Origin: Desulforhopalus sp. IMCC35007
GTDB lineage: Bacteria; Desulfobacterota; Desulfobulbia; Desulfobulbales; Desulfocapsaceae
DNA length: 64,000 nucleotides
Assembly: GCF_005116575.1 (NCBI RefSeq)
Contig: NZ_SWCN01000023.1
Coordinates: 1-64,000, forward strand
Direction: 5' to 3'
In this document: positions 36,113-45,643 of the stretch, in pieces
How positions within the stretch are numbered: position 1 is the stretch's first letter
Layout of the letters: each line of letters starts with the position of its first letter
Translations under genes and position numbers: made by a program
Notes under the pieces: model-generated
Seen by the model: the letters and a program-made list of their open reading frames with translations, nothing else
What the model was told of the DNA's origin: nothing
Databases searched by the model: none

Positions 36113-36862
36113 CTAGTCAATGTGCTTCCAGCTATTGTCTATCAAAACTGAATGAGGCCTGAAATTACTCTTGTAACTCATTGCAGCAACATCCTTGATA
36201 AGATAACCAAGGTAGAGATACTCAACGCCCCAATCCAGACAGACCTCCACCAGCGTCATAATATTAAATGTCCCCAGACTCCGTTTTGCCTCCTCCGGAT
36301 CAAAATAAAAATAGACAGCGTTGAGCCAGTTATAGCCAATATCCACAATAGATGTCCCGATCAACCGGCCATCTACCCTGAACTGCAACTGGGCACAACT
36401 GACGATGGAGGTGAGAAAAAAATCATGAAAATAGCCCCGGGCAGAGTTATTTTCCCTTGGATATCGCTCTTGTAAGAATCGGTCACACAACTCTATATTT
36501 TCATCATCTACCCGTAATGGCATGAACTCAACGACAACATCACTGTTTTTTTTGACACTCCGTTTTTGATTTCTGTTCGGCACAAAAAGTCTGGGCCGAA
36601 GGCGGATCGGAACACAGGCCTTACAGTCTTTGCAGTGCATCGTATACAGGCAATCCCCATTGCGCCTGTAGCCCGCTGCGAGAAACAGTTCCATTACGCG
36701 CTCCCCAATCGGCGCAAAGGTCGCCTGATGGAAGGTGGCGACATAGGGTAAGCCATAGGGGCAATCGATGTTGATTGAAAAAAAATACTGCTGTAATTTC
36801 GGATAGAGTGCTCCAAACTCCTGCCGGCATTGCGCATCATATGTTGAGGTCATGTCTTTCAT
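36113..36862 (-). CDS. bpt: arginyl/leucyl-tRNA--protein transferase (Bpt/Ate type)
   Basis: A 249-residue aminoacyl-transferase that adds an amino acid from charged tRNA to the N-terminus of proteins, marking them for degradation (N-degron pathway). Family marks are CPYGLPYVATFHQATF near 35-50, YTMHCKDCKACVPIRL near 78-93, WLNAVYFYFDPEEAKRSLG and the final MSYKSNFRPH. Bacterial Bpt adds leucine to acidic N-termini and is of this length. It is the last gene of the run PEP-synthase-like, gdhA, bpt, with a 21-base gap to gdhA. A clpS/clpA pair is not in the window. Confidence 0.9.
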   Translation of the reverse strand: MKDMTSTYDAQCRQEFGALYPKLQQYFFSINIDCPYGLPYVATFHQATFAPIGERVMELFLAAGYRRNGDCLYTMHCKDCKACVPIRLRPRLFVPNRNQKRSVKKNSDVVVEFMPLRVDDENIELCDRFLQERYPRENNSARGYFHDFFLTSIVSCAQLQFRVDGRLIGTSIVDIGYNWLNAVYFYFDPEEAKRSLGTFNIMTLVEVCLDWGVEYLYLGYLIKDVAAMSYKSNFRPHSVLIDNSWKHID

Positions 36863-36883
36863 TCAACCTATCTTTCCCCTCAT

Positions 36884-38233
36884 CTAAACAAGGCCCTGAT
36901 CGAGCATGGCATTCACTACTTTTACAAAACCTGCAATGTTGGCTCCTGCAACATAGTTACCTTCAACCCCGTATTCAGAAGATGCAGCCAGACAGGTGCT
37001 GTGAATAGATTTCATAATCTGTTTCAGGCGGTCATCCACTTCCTTCCGCGGCCAAGACAGACGCATGGAGTTCTGTGCCATTTCCAGACCGGATACGGCA
37101 ACTCCACCGGCATTGGCAGCCTTACCCGGAGCAAAAAGAATGTTGTGGTCAAGAAATATATCGACAGCCTCTGGAATGGTCGGCATATTTGCACCTTCAC
37201 AGACCAAGGCGACACCGCCTGACAACAGGTGGCTTGCGTCTTTTGCATTGATCTCATTCTGGGTGGCACAGGGAAAAGCACAATCTGCCTTATGCTCCCA
37301 AAGCGGATTGTAATCACGCTCGGGAGAAACAGGGATATATACAGCCTCGGGGTAACGCTCCTTGTATTCGCTGATCCTTCCCCGCCTGATATTTTTCAAC
37401 TCTTTGACAAAGGCCAGTTTTTCAGCGTCTATTCCCGCCTCATCGTAAACATAGCCGGACGAATCGGAGAGGGTGGCTACCTTTCCTCCCAGCTCAATTA
37501 TTTTCTCTGTCGTGAACTGTGCGACATTACCGGACCCTGAAACCAGGCAGCTTTTCCCCTCCAGGGTTTGCCTTCTGGTCTGCAGCATCTCTGCTGCGAG
37601 GTAAACGACCCCATACCCTGTGGCCTCAGGACGAATAAGGCTACCTCCCCAGGCAAGGCTTTTGCCGGTCAACACTCCGGTAAACTCATTTTTCAGCTTC
37701 TTATACATGCCAAACAGATAACCAATCTCGCGGGCGCCAACTCCGATATCTCCTGCCGGAACATCGGTATTAGGCCCTATGTGCCTGTACAGTTCCATCA
37801 TAAAGGACTGACAAAAGCGCATCACCTCATTGTCTGATTTTCCCTTGGGATCAAAATCCGAGCCGCCTTTTCCACCTCCCATGGACAGGGTGGTAAGAGA
37901 GTTTTTGAACACCTGCTCAAAGGCCAGGAATTTAATGATTCCAAGATTGACAGAGGCATGAAAACGCAGACCGCCTTTATAGGGACCGAGGGCACTGTTC
38001 ATCTCCACTCGAAAACCACGATTCACGTGTACCTGCCCATCATCATCCATCCAGGGCACCCGGAACATAATAACCCGTTCCGGCTCAGTAATCCGTTCAA
38101 GGATTCCCTGCTGACGATATTCAAAATTTCGATCCAATACCGGTTTCACACTATGGATCACCTCATCCACAGCCTGATGAAATTCCTTTTGCTCAGGATC
38201 TTTATCGCGAATCTTTTCTATGGTGTTTTCCAT
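36884..38233 (-). CDS. gdhA: glutamate dehydrogenase (NADP-type)
   Basis: A 449-residue enzyme of the hexameric GdhA family, converting 2-oxoglutarate and ammonia to glutamate. The substrate site is seen in PYKGGLRFHASVNL, the catalytic lysine region in LSMGGGKGGSDFDPKGKS and the following PAGDIGVGAREIGYLFG; the Rossmann domain has VSGSGNVAQFTTEK. Length and motifs fit the NADP-dependent subgroup. Its ATG overlaps the stop codon of the PEP-synthase-like gene (TAATG), and bpt follows after 21 bases, so the three are likely one transcript. Confidence 0.96.
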   Translation of the reverse strand: MENTIEKIRDKDPEQKEFHQAVDEVIHSVKPVLDRNFEYRQQGILERITEPERVIMFRVPWMDDDGQVHVNRGFRVEMNSALGPYKGGLRFHASVNLGIIKFLAFEQVFKNSLTTLSMGGGKGGSDFDPKGKSDNEVMRFCQSFMMELYRHIGPNTDVPAGDIGVGAREIGYLFGMYKKLKNEFTGVLTGKSLAWGGSLIRPEATGYGVVYLAAEMLQTRRQTLEGKSCLVSGSGNVAQFTTEKIIELGGKVATLSDSSGYVYDEAGIDAEKLAFVKELKNIRRGRISEYKERYPEAVYIPVSPERDYNPLWEHKADCAFPCATQNEINAKDASHLLSGGVALVCEGANMPTIPEAVDIFLDHNILFAPGKAANAGGVAVSGLEMAQNSMRLSWPRKEVDDRLKQIMKSIHSTCLAASSEYGVEGNYVAGANIAGFVKVVNAMLDQGLV

Positions 38234-41200
38234 TATTCCTCTCCACTGAAAATATATTTCTGGCTCCAGACCTCATTACCATTTATTTCACATTTGTCTT
38301 CACACGATGCTGCTTTTTCAAAGATGACACTTTGCGACCGGGTCCCGTCGCACTTGAGAACGAAAGGCTGCTTGGTTCGTACATGATGCACATAAAGTCC
38401 TTTTTTCATGGATTCCTGCGCCTCAAGCCAATCCCAGCGGAAAAAATCTTGTGCCTCCTGACTGCTGCCATTCTTGCTTTCATTGAGCGTCAGATACGGG
38501 ATACCGAGGGAGGTAATATTCTGAAAAAAATGAGTCCCCTGCGAGGCTTCCGCTTTAATGGAGCTGTTTCTGACCTCTATAATCCCTGCAACACCGGATA
38601 TATCTGCCCATTGTACAGGAATACCAAGCCAGGGGTCGGAAGACCCCCAGCGGCCAGGTCCTATCAGAAGGAACGGAAGGTTCTCGGCAAGGAGTCTTCG
38701 GTTGATTTCGCCTATTTCGCTTGCCATCTCCTGGGTTTTAGCCCCATCAAACCCTCTGGTGGGTACATAGACAATGTCACGGATTGTATCAAACTGCCCA
38801 TGTCCTAAGGACTGATGAACATGACAGATAGCATTTTCAATTTCATGATCGCAAATCTGCACATCAGCAAATTCTCCACCTGTAATCATCGGCCTGATCT
38901 GCAGGAAGTAAAAGGTAGATAACCCAAGCTCAGGATCCACGTCCACCGCAAACTCTATCTCGACTTCCCCACCCATAGCTGTTCTGCCGATGTTGAGAAG
39001 CTCCTGTAGTATGCTGGCCAGCGGATAACCATCATACTTTAGCATCTGGGCAAAGGTGACAATCTTTGGTCCCGGCATCCTCGTATCCCGAACTCTGTTT
39101 TCCACAGCGACATAGGTTGAGGTCAGCAGGCTCACAGGAGTTTCATGGTCAGCCTCCTGAACAGTACGTAAAACAAGGTTGGATATATCCCTTTCCAGAC
39201 AGTTCTCCGGACTGACATCCAGAGCATAAAACTGTCTCTGGCTGTACTTCAGCATGTTCTCCACTGTGGAAAACTGTACCAGTTTTTTCGGCCTGGCAGG
39301 AGAAAACCAGAGGGCCTTGCCTCCCTCTACAACGGTTTTACCAAGCCCCAGAGCCACATGGGCAATCCCTTCAGCGGCTTTCATCCCCATAACCGGATAG
39401 AAATTATGGGACTGGGCGACCCCGGAAACTCCGGGATACCAGAAATCCCCGTATCGTTTGCCTGCAAGCTGTTGAATGATCACGGCCATGGAATCATCGC
39501 GACCAAGCCCTGTGACCTTTGAAAAGGCTATTGGCCCTTCAAACCAGGTCGAGGCGTATACCAGCTTGATTGCACTTTCAAGCTGAGCGAGACGTTCCTC
39601 AAACTCAGGGTGATTGTTTGCCAGAAAATAGGTGGAATACAGGCCCGCATAGGGTTTGAACTGGCCATCTTCCAGAAGACTTGAAGAACGTACAGAAAGA
39701 GGTGTTGTCGTTTTTTGCAGGAACCCCCTCAGGGCCTTGCGGAGCCAATGAGGAAGGGTTGCATCGAGAAACAGGTCGGCGACTTGTTCGTCGGGATAAT
39801 TTTTGCAATAGTAAAGATTCTGTTCCTCGACAAAGGTATCAAAACCATCGGCAGTGATAATGCAGGTTTTCGGAATCGTAACCGGAGAGGAAGCCAGCAC
39901 GGAGTTTTCATGATGTGCCCGTTGCAGACAGGCCCACATAAAGGCGATTCCCCGTGCCTTACCTCCCATTGACCCACTACCGATTTTCACAAAATCCATA
40001 ATCTCAGGGTCGTAGAGATCGGGGTCAAATTTAACGACCACTCCCTGTTGGCGGTGCTTGCGCAGAGAATGTACCTTGGCAACCAGATCCTCCCGCATCC
40101 TGGCCCAGTCGTGGTCGACTGAAAGAGAATCCTTGTGGATACGACGGGCCAGCACCACTTCTGCCCGGGCCATGACCCAGTTGAAAAAATGGTTGCGCAG
40201 GGCATGGTAGCGCAGGGATTTTTCTGGAATCACCTTGAGCTGTTTTTCAAACTCATAAAGATTTGAGGCGGTACCAATGGCCGTTTCATCCGGCAGACGA
40301 AAAACAAAATCCCCAAATCCCAGGTAATTGAGAAAGAAGCTATGGAGTTCATCCCGTATCAGAGGAGAGTTTTTATCGAGAAATACTGCGGGAATGCTGT
40401 GAGCGCAGTCACGGTTCCGCTCTTCGGTTGAAACCATCAGCAGAGGAATATCGTGGGATTCCTGGCGGATAAATTTCAAAAACTTCCCGCCCGCCTGGGC
40501 ATCTATTGCTCCGGATTTTTTATATCGGGCATCAGAAATAACTGAAAACACATAGGGTTTGTAGGCCTGATACAGGGCCATGGCTTCTTCATAACAGGTG
40601 GCGATAAGAATTTTAGGCCTGGCCCGCATCCTCAGCAGCCTGTGTCTTTCGTTGAGACTGTCACTGAGTACGGACTGGGTCTGCCGTACAATCTCATTGT
40701 AGATAAGAGGTAAAAAAAGCGATCTGTAGAGCGGTGAATCCTCCACATAGATAATGACCCGGACCATGGCCGACTGGGTATCCGCATCGACATTGCGGTG
40801 ATCTTCAACATTTTTTATAATCGCCAGCAACAGATCAGCTTCACAGCACCAGAGAAAGGTCTTGTCAATACCATAGTCTCCGACCCTCTCCGGAAAGGTT
40901 GCCCGCAGATTATGGGCAACAAGGATAACCGGAAGATCAGGTCGAATATTTTTAATGGCTTTACCGAAGACATAGGCATCCATCCCCCCTAAAAAGGGCA
41001 TGGTTATGACCATATCAAAGTTTTTTGTCTGGATGAGCCCGAGAGCCTCTTCAGCGGAAGAAGTTCTGGTTATCTTAGGGGGTTTACTAAGATTCAGCCC
41101 ATGGTACTCATTGATCAGGCGGGTGGCGAGACTTCCATCCTCCTCCATGATGTAGGCATCATAAAGGCTGGAAACAAGCAATATTTCCTGAACCTTAAAG

Positions 41201-41271
41201 GGCATCAGGTCATGAAATATTTTAAAATGAGGATCAAAATGAGGAAGTATTTCTTTGGAGTCAATATACAT
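38233..41271 (-). CDS. PEP-synthase-like ATP-grasp protein with two N-terminal receiver-like modules
   Basis: A 1012-residue protein. The first third contains two receiver-like folds (about 20-150 and 185-320). The first lacks a phospho-acceptor aspartate where one is expected (MVITMPFLGG); the second has SDARY. Residues from about 460 to 860 match the ATP-grasp (PPDK_N) domain: KIGSGSMGGKARGI, LSVRSSSLLEDGQFKPYAGLYST given in parts, WYPGVSGVAQSHNFYPV and TFYFLQIRPM. The phosphohistidine and PEP/pyruvate barrel domains of PEP synthase are missing; instead there is a tail with LIGPGRWGSSDPWLGIPV. The start at 41271 has GGGAGGAAGCC. It is coupled to gdhA and may link energy state to nitrogen assimilation, which is inference. 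Confidence 0.85.
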   Translation of the reverse strand: MYIDSKEILPHFDPHFKIFHDLMPFKVQEILLVSSLYDAYIMEEDGSLATRLINEYHGLNLSKPPKITRTSSAEEALGLIQTKNFDMVITMPFLGGMDAYVFGKAIKNIRPDLPVILVAHNLRATFPERVGDYGIDKTFLWCCEADLLLAIIKNVEDHRNVDADTQSAMVRVIIYVEDSPLYRSLFLPLIYNEIVRQTQSVLSDSLNERHRLLRMRARPKILIATCYEEAMALYQAYKPYVFSVISDARYKKSGAIDAQAGGKFLKFIRQESHDIPLLMVSTEERNRDCAHSIPAVFLDKNSPLIRDELHSFFLNYLGFGDFVFRLPDETAIGTASNLYEFEKQLKVIPEKSLRYHALRNHFFNWVMARAEVVLARRIHKDSLSVDHDWARMREDLVAKVHSLRKHRQQGVVVKFDPDLYDPEIMDFVKIGSGSMGGKARGIAFMWACLQRAHHENSVLASSPVTIPKTCIITADGFDTFVEEQNLYYCKNYPDEQVADLFLDATLPHWLRKALRGFLQKTTTPLSVRSSSLLEDGQFKPYAGLYSTYFLANNHPEFEERLAQLESAIKLVYASTWFEGPIAFSKVTGLGRDDSMAVIIQQLAGKRYGDFWYPGVSGVAQSHNFYPVMGMKAAEGIAHVALGLGKTVVEGGKALWFSPARPKKLVQFSTVENMLKYSQRQFYALDVSPENCLERDISNLVLRTVQEADHETPVSLLTSTYVAVENRVRDTRMPGPKIVTFAQMLKYDGYPLASILQELLNIGRTAMGGEVEIEFAVDVDPELGLSTFYFLQIRPMITGGEFADVQICDHEIENAICHVHQSLGHGQFDTIRDIVYVPTRGFDGAKTQEMASEIGEINRRLLAENLPFLLIGPGRWGSSDPWLGIPVQWADISGVAGIIEVRNSSIKAEASQGTHFFQNITSLGIPYLTLNESKNGSSQEAQDFFRWDWLEAQESMKKGLYVHHVRTKQPFVLKCDGTRSQSVIFEKAASCEDKCEINGNEVWSQKYIFSGEE

Positions 41272-41550
41272 GGCTTCCTCCCTGTGAGATAGTGTCCATC
41301 CTTGAACATAAGGGTTTGGGTCAAGACCTGGATGCAACATACATTTTTACCATATCCATACCCTTACTCTCAGAGTCATGCTTCCCTCCAATGGTTACGA
41401 TACATGGTATAACGCCATGGTTAAGCCAAACAACAGTTTTCGAACGACCACTCGATACAACTACCTTGGCTGCAACTACACGACCCGCGACCCTTTATCC
41501 ATCTACAATACAGTATATCTCTTTGGGAAAAAGGGAACTCATCTATAATC

Positions 41551-41946
41551 TCAGCCTTTGGATCCGCCAAGCCCACTTTCAACGGCACGGATCACAGCAT
41601 CAAAACTGCCCAGCTTGTCGAGAATGGCAACAGGGGCAAGAGCCTTTGAACGTTCAATCACCTGCGGATCTCTGTGATTGCCCGTAAAAAAAATTACGGG
41701 AATATCCAAAAATGTCTTAATCTGTCTGGTCGCTTCAACCCCGTCAATTTTACCCGGAAGGGCCACGTCCATAAAGAGCAGGTCCGGTTTTTCACTGCGT
41801 GCCCACTCCACGGCTTCTTCACCCGTTGTGATGACATCGCTTGTGATATAACCATGGGCTTCAATTTTTTTACGAAGCATCATCCCAACGAGGACTTCAT
41901 CCTCAACAAGCATAATCAACCCTTTTTTCCTGCCCCTGGTCTCCAT
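41551..41946 (-). CDS. single-domain response regulator
   Basis: A 131-residue CheY-like receiver with MLVEDEVLVGMML (acidic pair), the phospho-acceptor in LLFMDVALPGKIDGVEATRQI and a lysine in AILDKLGS (the expected KP is KLG). No output domain follows, so it should act by protein contact or as part of a phosphorelay. It begins one base after the stop of the upstream sensor kinase, and AAGGA within the end of that gene serves as the ribosome-binding site; it is surely the partner of that kinase. Confidence 0.9.
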   Translation of the reverse strand: METRGRKKGLIMLVEDEVLVGMMLRKKIEAHGYITSDVITTGEEAVEWARSEKPDLLFMDVALPGKIDGVEATRQIKTFLDIPVIFFTGNHRDPQVIERSKALAPVAILDKLGSFDAVIRAVESGLGGSKG

Positions 41947-41947
41947 T

Positions 41948-44542
41948 TTAAGTTCTGTCCTTAAAGGTAATATGAAAAGCAGTCCCCCTGCTTCGGTCTA
42001 TAGCCAATGTTCCCCCTAACTGTTTTACCACCATACTGGATGTAATCTGGAGGCCGAAAGACGTTGCATTTTCAACATCAATTTCCGTTGGCAGCCCCGT
42101 TCCATTATCCTCTACAACAAGATAATAAACACCTTTTTTTACCGCGAGTTGGATACGGATAATTCCTTTTTTCCCTGAAGGAAACGCGTGTTTTACAGAG
42201 TTGGTGATAAGTTCACTGACGACAAGGCCTACAGGAACAGCTTTATCAAAAGGGACAGTCACCTGACAATAATCAGCACGAACCTCTATCTGATTGGAAA
42301 ACGTCATATGCTCAACCTGGGTACGGGCAAGCTTTGCCAGATATTCACCGAGGTTGATTTCAACCAGGTTTTCTGACTGATAGAGATTTTCGTGGACCAG
42401 GGCCATGGCCCTGATCCGGTGTTCCATTTCCTCAAATATTTTCTTTGCGGCCTGATCTTCAATCTCCTCCATCTGCAGGGCAAGCATGGAAATGATAACG
42501 AGCATATTATTTTTGGTCCGATGGTAGACTTCACGCAGCAGCAGATCTTTTTCCTGCAGCAAGCCCTGCAGACTTTTTTCTTTGACTCGTATTTTTTCCT
42601 GTACCTGTACGTGGTCCGATATGTCAATCATGGTTCCAACCGAGGCGGGAACGCCCTTCCAGGGGATATACGAACCATCCACTTCGACATCAAAAACCTC
42701 TCCATTTTTCCTGAGACACTTCACATGGTGAGGCTGATCGGTTCGTCTGTAGAGACGTTCCTCCTGAAGAGACATCCTTTCCATGACCTCAACCTTATAT
42801 TCCGGAGCAATAAGATCTATCGGCCCCATCCTGTTTATCAGTTCTATCTTACTGTAACCAAACATCTTGACGATTGCCGCGTTGACATATTTAAACCGGT
42901 TCCCCTGAACAATACAAAGTCCTGCAAGCGAGGCCTCCATGGTGGCGATAAGCTGGCGTTCCCGCTCTCTCAGGGCGTTGGACAACTTTCTATTCTTTTC
43001 ACTCTCCACATGAACATCTCGCATCATAGCGCTGAGCTTTTGATTATTCCGCTGCAGTTGGGCAGTTCTGGTTTTTATGCCGTCTTCCAGCCTGTGAAAA
43101 TATTGCTTCTTCATTGTTTCAGCAGAGACAAGGCCATCAATCATGGTGTTCATGGCTGTCGCGAGTGCTCCCAGTTCATCCCCCCGCTCAAGGTCTGATT
43201 TTTGAGAGAGGTCACCCTCGCCCACCCGCTCTGCAAGGAGGGCGAGCTTTTGCAGAGGGGCAACAAAATTTCTCACGGCAAGATAAGACAGACAGAGGAT
43301 AATCAAGGTGATACAGAGGCTGTAGAAAACAAACCGTGTTTTCAGTGAAACTATCATTTCATCAAGGGCATGCCGGGTCTTTTCCGCAGACGAGACCAGG
43401 TCCGCTTCTCTTGCCACCATTACGAGTTTCCAACCATGGACAGAAAGAGTTTGACTGGCAACCAGATGGTTCTCTTCACCGAGTAATACCGTTTCAACAC
43501 CGGACTCCTTGGCAAGAATTCGTGCAACCATCTTCTGAACCTGAGGGTTTGTTGATTGATCCAGATTGTAATCCAGCATATCCCTTGGATGTTCCATTTG
43601 TTCAGGAAGAGAAGGAAGACCAAAAAGTGACAGAAATTCTATGGGAAATGCTATAATTTCCCCGGAACTCCCCAGCAGAAAAGATAAAAGCACTCGACCA
43701 TCACCCTGCTGTTCCAGCCCACCCGCATCCAGAATAGTGTCTACGAGCGTTGAGAGTGGTATATCAATACCTACGACACCACGTAAACGCCCGGTTCCGT
43801 CAACAATAGGCCCGGAAGCCGTCACTACGAGTCCATCAACCACATCATCCTGGTAGATTTTAGTCCACCGCACTCCCTTTTGCCCCTCTTCTGATTCAGT
43901 AAAAACGGTGAGTGGCGCGCCATTTCGCTGATCAAACTCCGTCGCCACGGGCAATTGGCGAACAGCCCTTCTGGCCTGAGAATTTTTGGTATAATACTTG
44001 CCGATTCCTGAGGTCGTAAGCACATGTGTCGCCAGTGCCTCAGGCAAAACCTTTTCCGCCTCCATCAGGCCGGAATCAAGGTGTCTCAGTGCAGCCGTTT
44101 CTATGAGGATATCTGCGGCCATGGATGAAGCTCCCCAGTATAAGGAAACGACAGGCTCACCCGGACCTGTGATGTACATCCGATTTTCCTGTTGAAAGTG
44201 GAGCGGAATGGGTTCACCTGTCATGGCTGCATAGGCGGAAAGGTCCTGATATACATCGCTTGCCTGGGTGGCTAAAAGATGTACCACGGCGGAGAATTTA
44301 GCAAAATACTCCTCATGACGGGCACCCTGTTCGTCGCAGAGACGAGTAAGATATGAAATTGCCTGCTTACGTATTTGTTCCTTATTAATTCGAGTTGAAT
44401 AGTTACCAAAGGTGTTAACTGAGTCAAGCACATGGTGGGCAACGGGCAGAATAGTCAGTACCACAATAAGAACAAACGCCGCAAAGAGCTTGTTGCCTAT
44501 CTTGTCACCGACATTTTTTGCAAAAACCCGAGATATCCCCAT
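41948..44542 (-). CDS. membrane histidine kinase with dCache, HAMP, PAS and HisKA_2 domains
   Basis: An 864-residue sensor. A first membrane helix near 18-38 and a second near 395-415 enclose a periplasmic dCache region that includes GVVGIDIPLSTLVD. After HAMP (VAPLQKLALLAERVGEGDLS) come a coiled coil and a PAS domain (about 535-645, with WKGVPASVGTMIDISD). The phospho-accepting histidine lies in LLREVYHRTKNNMLVIISML, the HisKA_2/HWE type, followed by an HATPase domain with VEDNGTGLP. This type often pairs with stand-alone receivers, as seen here. It starts five bases after the mobA-like gene; the MGISRV start lacks a clear ribosome-binding site. Confidence 0.92.
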   Translation of the reverse strand: MGISRVFAKNVGDKIGNKLFAAFVLIVVLTILPVAHHVLDSVNTFGNYSTRINKEQIRKQAISYLTRLCDEQGARHEEYFAKFSAVVHLLATQASDVYQDLSAYAAMTGEPIPLHFQQENRMYITGPGEPVVSLYWGASSMAADILIETAALRHLDSGLMEAEKVLPEALATHVLTTSGIGKYYTKNSQARRAVRQLPVATEFDQRNGAPLTVFTESEEGQKGVRWTKIYQDDVVDGLVVTASGPIVDGTGRLRGVVGIDIPLSTLVDTILDAGGLEQQGDGRVLLSFLLGSSGEIIAFPIEFLSLFGLPSLPEQMEHPRDMLDYNLDQSTNPQVQKMVARILAKESGVETVLLGEENHLVASQTLSVHGWKLVMVAREADLVSSAEKTRHALDEMIVSLKTRFVFYSLCITLIILCLSYLAVRNFVAPLQKLALLAERVGEGDLSQKSDLERGDELGALATAMNTMIDGLVSAETMKKQYFHRLEDGIKTRTAQLQRNNQKLSAMMRDVHVESEKNRKLSNALRERERQLIATMEASLAGLCIVQGNRFKYVNAAIVKMFGYSKIELINRMGPIDLIAPEYKVEVMERMSLQEERLYRRTDQPHHVKCLRKNGEVFDVEVDGSYIPWKGVPASVGTMIDISDHVQVQEKIRVKEKSLQGLLQEKDLLLREVYHRTKNNMLVIISMLALQMEEIEDQAAKKIFEEMEHRIRAMALVHENLYQSENLVEINLGEYLAKLARTQVEHMTFSNQIEVRADYCQVTVPFDKAVPVGLVVSELITNSVKHAFPSGKKGIIRIQLAVKKGVYYLVVEDNGTGLPTEIDVENATSFGLQITSSMVVKQLGGTLAIDRSRGTAFHITFKDRT

Positions 44543-44547
44543 CCCTC

Positions 44548-45489
44548 TTATCCCTGCTGTGCGGCCCGTAACTGTTCAGGAGTATTAACGTTCTGCCAGG
44601 CAGAGCGTAAGGATTCGGGAATCCGTGGGGTATCAATTTTCAAATGAGTCGCTATGTTGCCAATACGTAAATTGCCGGAAAGAAGCTGTTCTTCAAGAAG
44701 ATGCGCAGCTTTACCGTCATACCAGGCAAACAGGGGTTCACAGTAATCAGCCTCTACAAGACGGGGAACACGTCCCCAGCAACCCAGCCTGCGCCCGGCA
44801 ACAAGCCAGTTCACTGCTTCAGCAGAAATAAAAGGCATGTCACAGGCTATAACAAGCCAACTGACAGCTGGTTGCCAGCGCATGGCCGACAGCACACCGG
44901 TAAGAGGGCCTGCGACTCCAGGAATATCGGGGACCCGCTGCATTTCATATAAACTCTGCGGGAGCTCTCCCCTGCCTGAAACAACCAGCCCATCAACCAG
45001 AGGTTCAACCAGACGAACAACTCTTTCCACCCAGGTCTGATCAGAACCTTCTGTCGTCTTTAAAAGATGTTTCGGCTCGCCCATTCTGGAACTGCGTCCG
45101 CCTATCAGGATGCAGGCCCAGACTGGTACCTGCTCTCTTATAATGTCCAGCTTTTCCAACAGCTTTTCTGAAAAATCCTCTATAGTTTGGATATTTCCCC
45201 CAGGCCAGTGCAAGTCATCGACTGTCAGCTCATGCCCCTGACCAATATATATTTTGTGCAGACTACAGTTAGCACTCCCCTCTACGAGTACAAGATCGCT
45301 TTCCCGGGCTAAAGAACTGAGTTCATAGCGCTGGGGCAGACTCCTGGAGACAATGCCGACATCCAGATGGCATGAATCAAGAATCTCCCGCAGCCTGCCA
45401 ATAAACTCTGCTCTTTGTGCCTCTGAACCTCCGATAAGGTGAAAAATTGGAAACGCCTTCAGCTGATCTGTTTGATAGAGTTTGTCCAT
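44548..45489 (-). CDS. MobB/MobA-like fusion: molybdenum cofactor nucleotidyltransferase
   Basis: Two modules are visible in 313 residues. The C-terminal part from about 125 is MobA-like: ACILIGGRSSRMGEPKHLL is the nucleotide-binding loop, and VIACDMPFISAEAV carries the metal aspartate. MobA joins GTP to molybdopterin. The N-terminal part aligns with MobB in order (SDLVLVEGSANCSLHKI) but its P-loop is degraded: FHLIGGSEAQRAEFIGRL has no GKT/S. So GTP binding there is probably lost. It lies between the mqn genes and a two-component pair, on the same strand. Confidence 0.82.
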   Translation of the reverse strand: MDKLYQTDQLKAFPIFHLIGGSEAQRAEFIGRLREILDSCHLDVGIVSRSLPQRYELSSLARESDLVLVEGSANCSLHKIYIGQGHELTVDDLHWPGGNIQTIEDFSEKLLEKLDIIREQVPVWACILIGGRSSRMGEPKHLLKTTEGSDQTWVERVVRLVEPLVDGLVVSGRGELPQSLYEMQRVPDIPGVAGPLTGVLSAMRWQPAVSWLVIACDMPFISAEAVNWLVAGRRLGCWGRVPRLVEADYCEPLFAWYDGKAAHLLEEQLLSGNLRIGNIATHLKIDTPRIPESLRSAWQNVNTPEQLRAAQQG

Positions 45490-45643
45490 GATATAACCAC
45501 CACTTTTTCATCTTTTACCAGATAAGTACCGTACAGATTGGCTTCTTGTTTTTTGACCTTATTAGAGCTTGCCCACCACATTTAAGGCCAGAATCATCTT
45601 GGTACCTCGCCCCTTAGCACCCTTTTTTGAAACAGCACTGCCC

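Noticed and set aside
42392-43198. 268-codon plus-strand frame inside the sensor kinase gene
   Set aside because: It is antisense to a kinase with clear domains, and its product looks random and rich in Phe and His.
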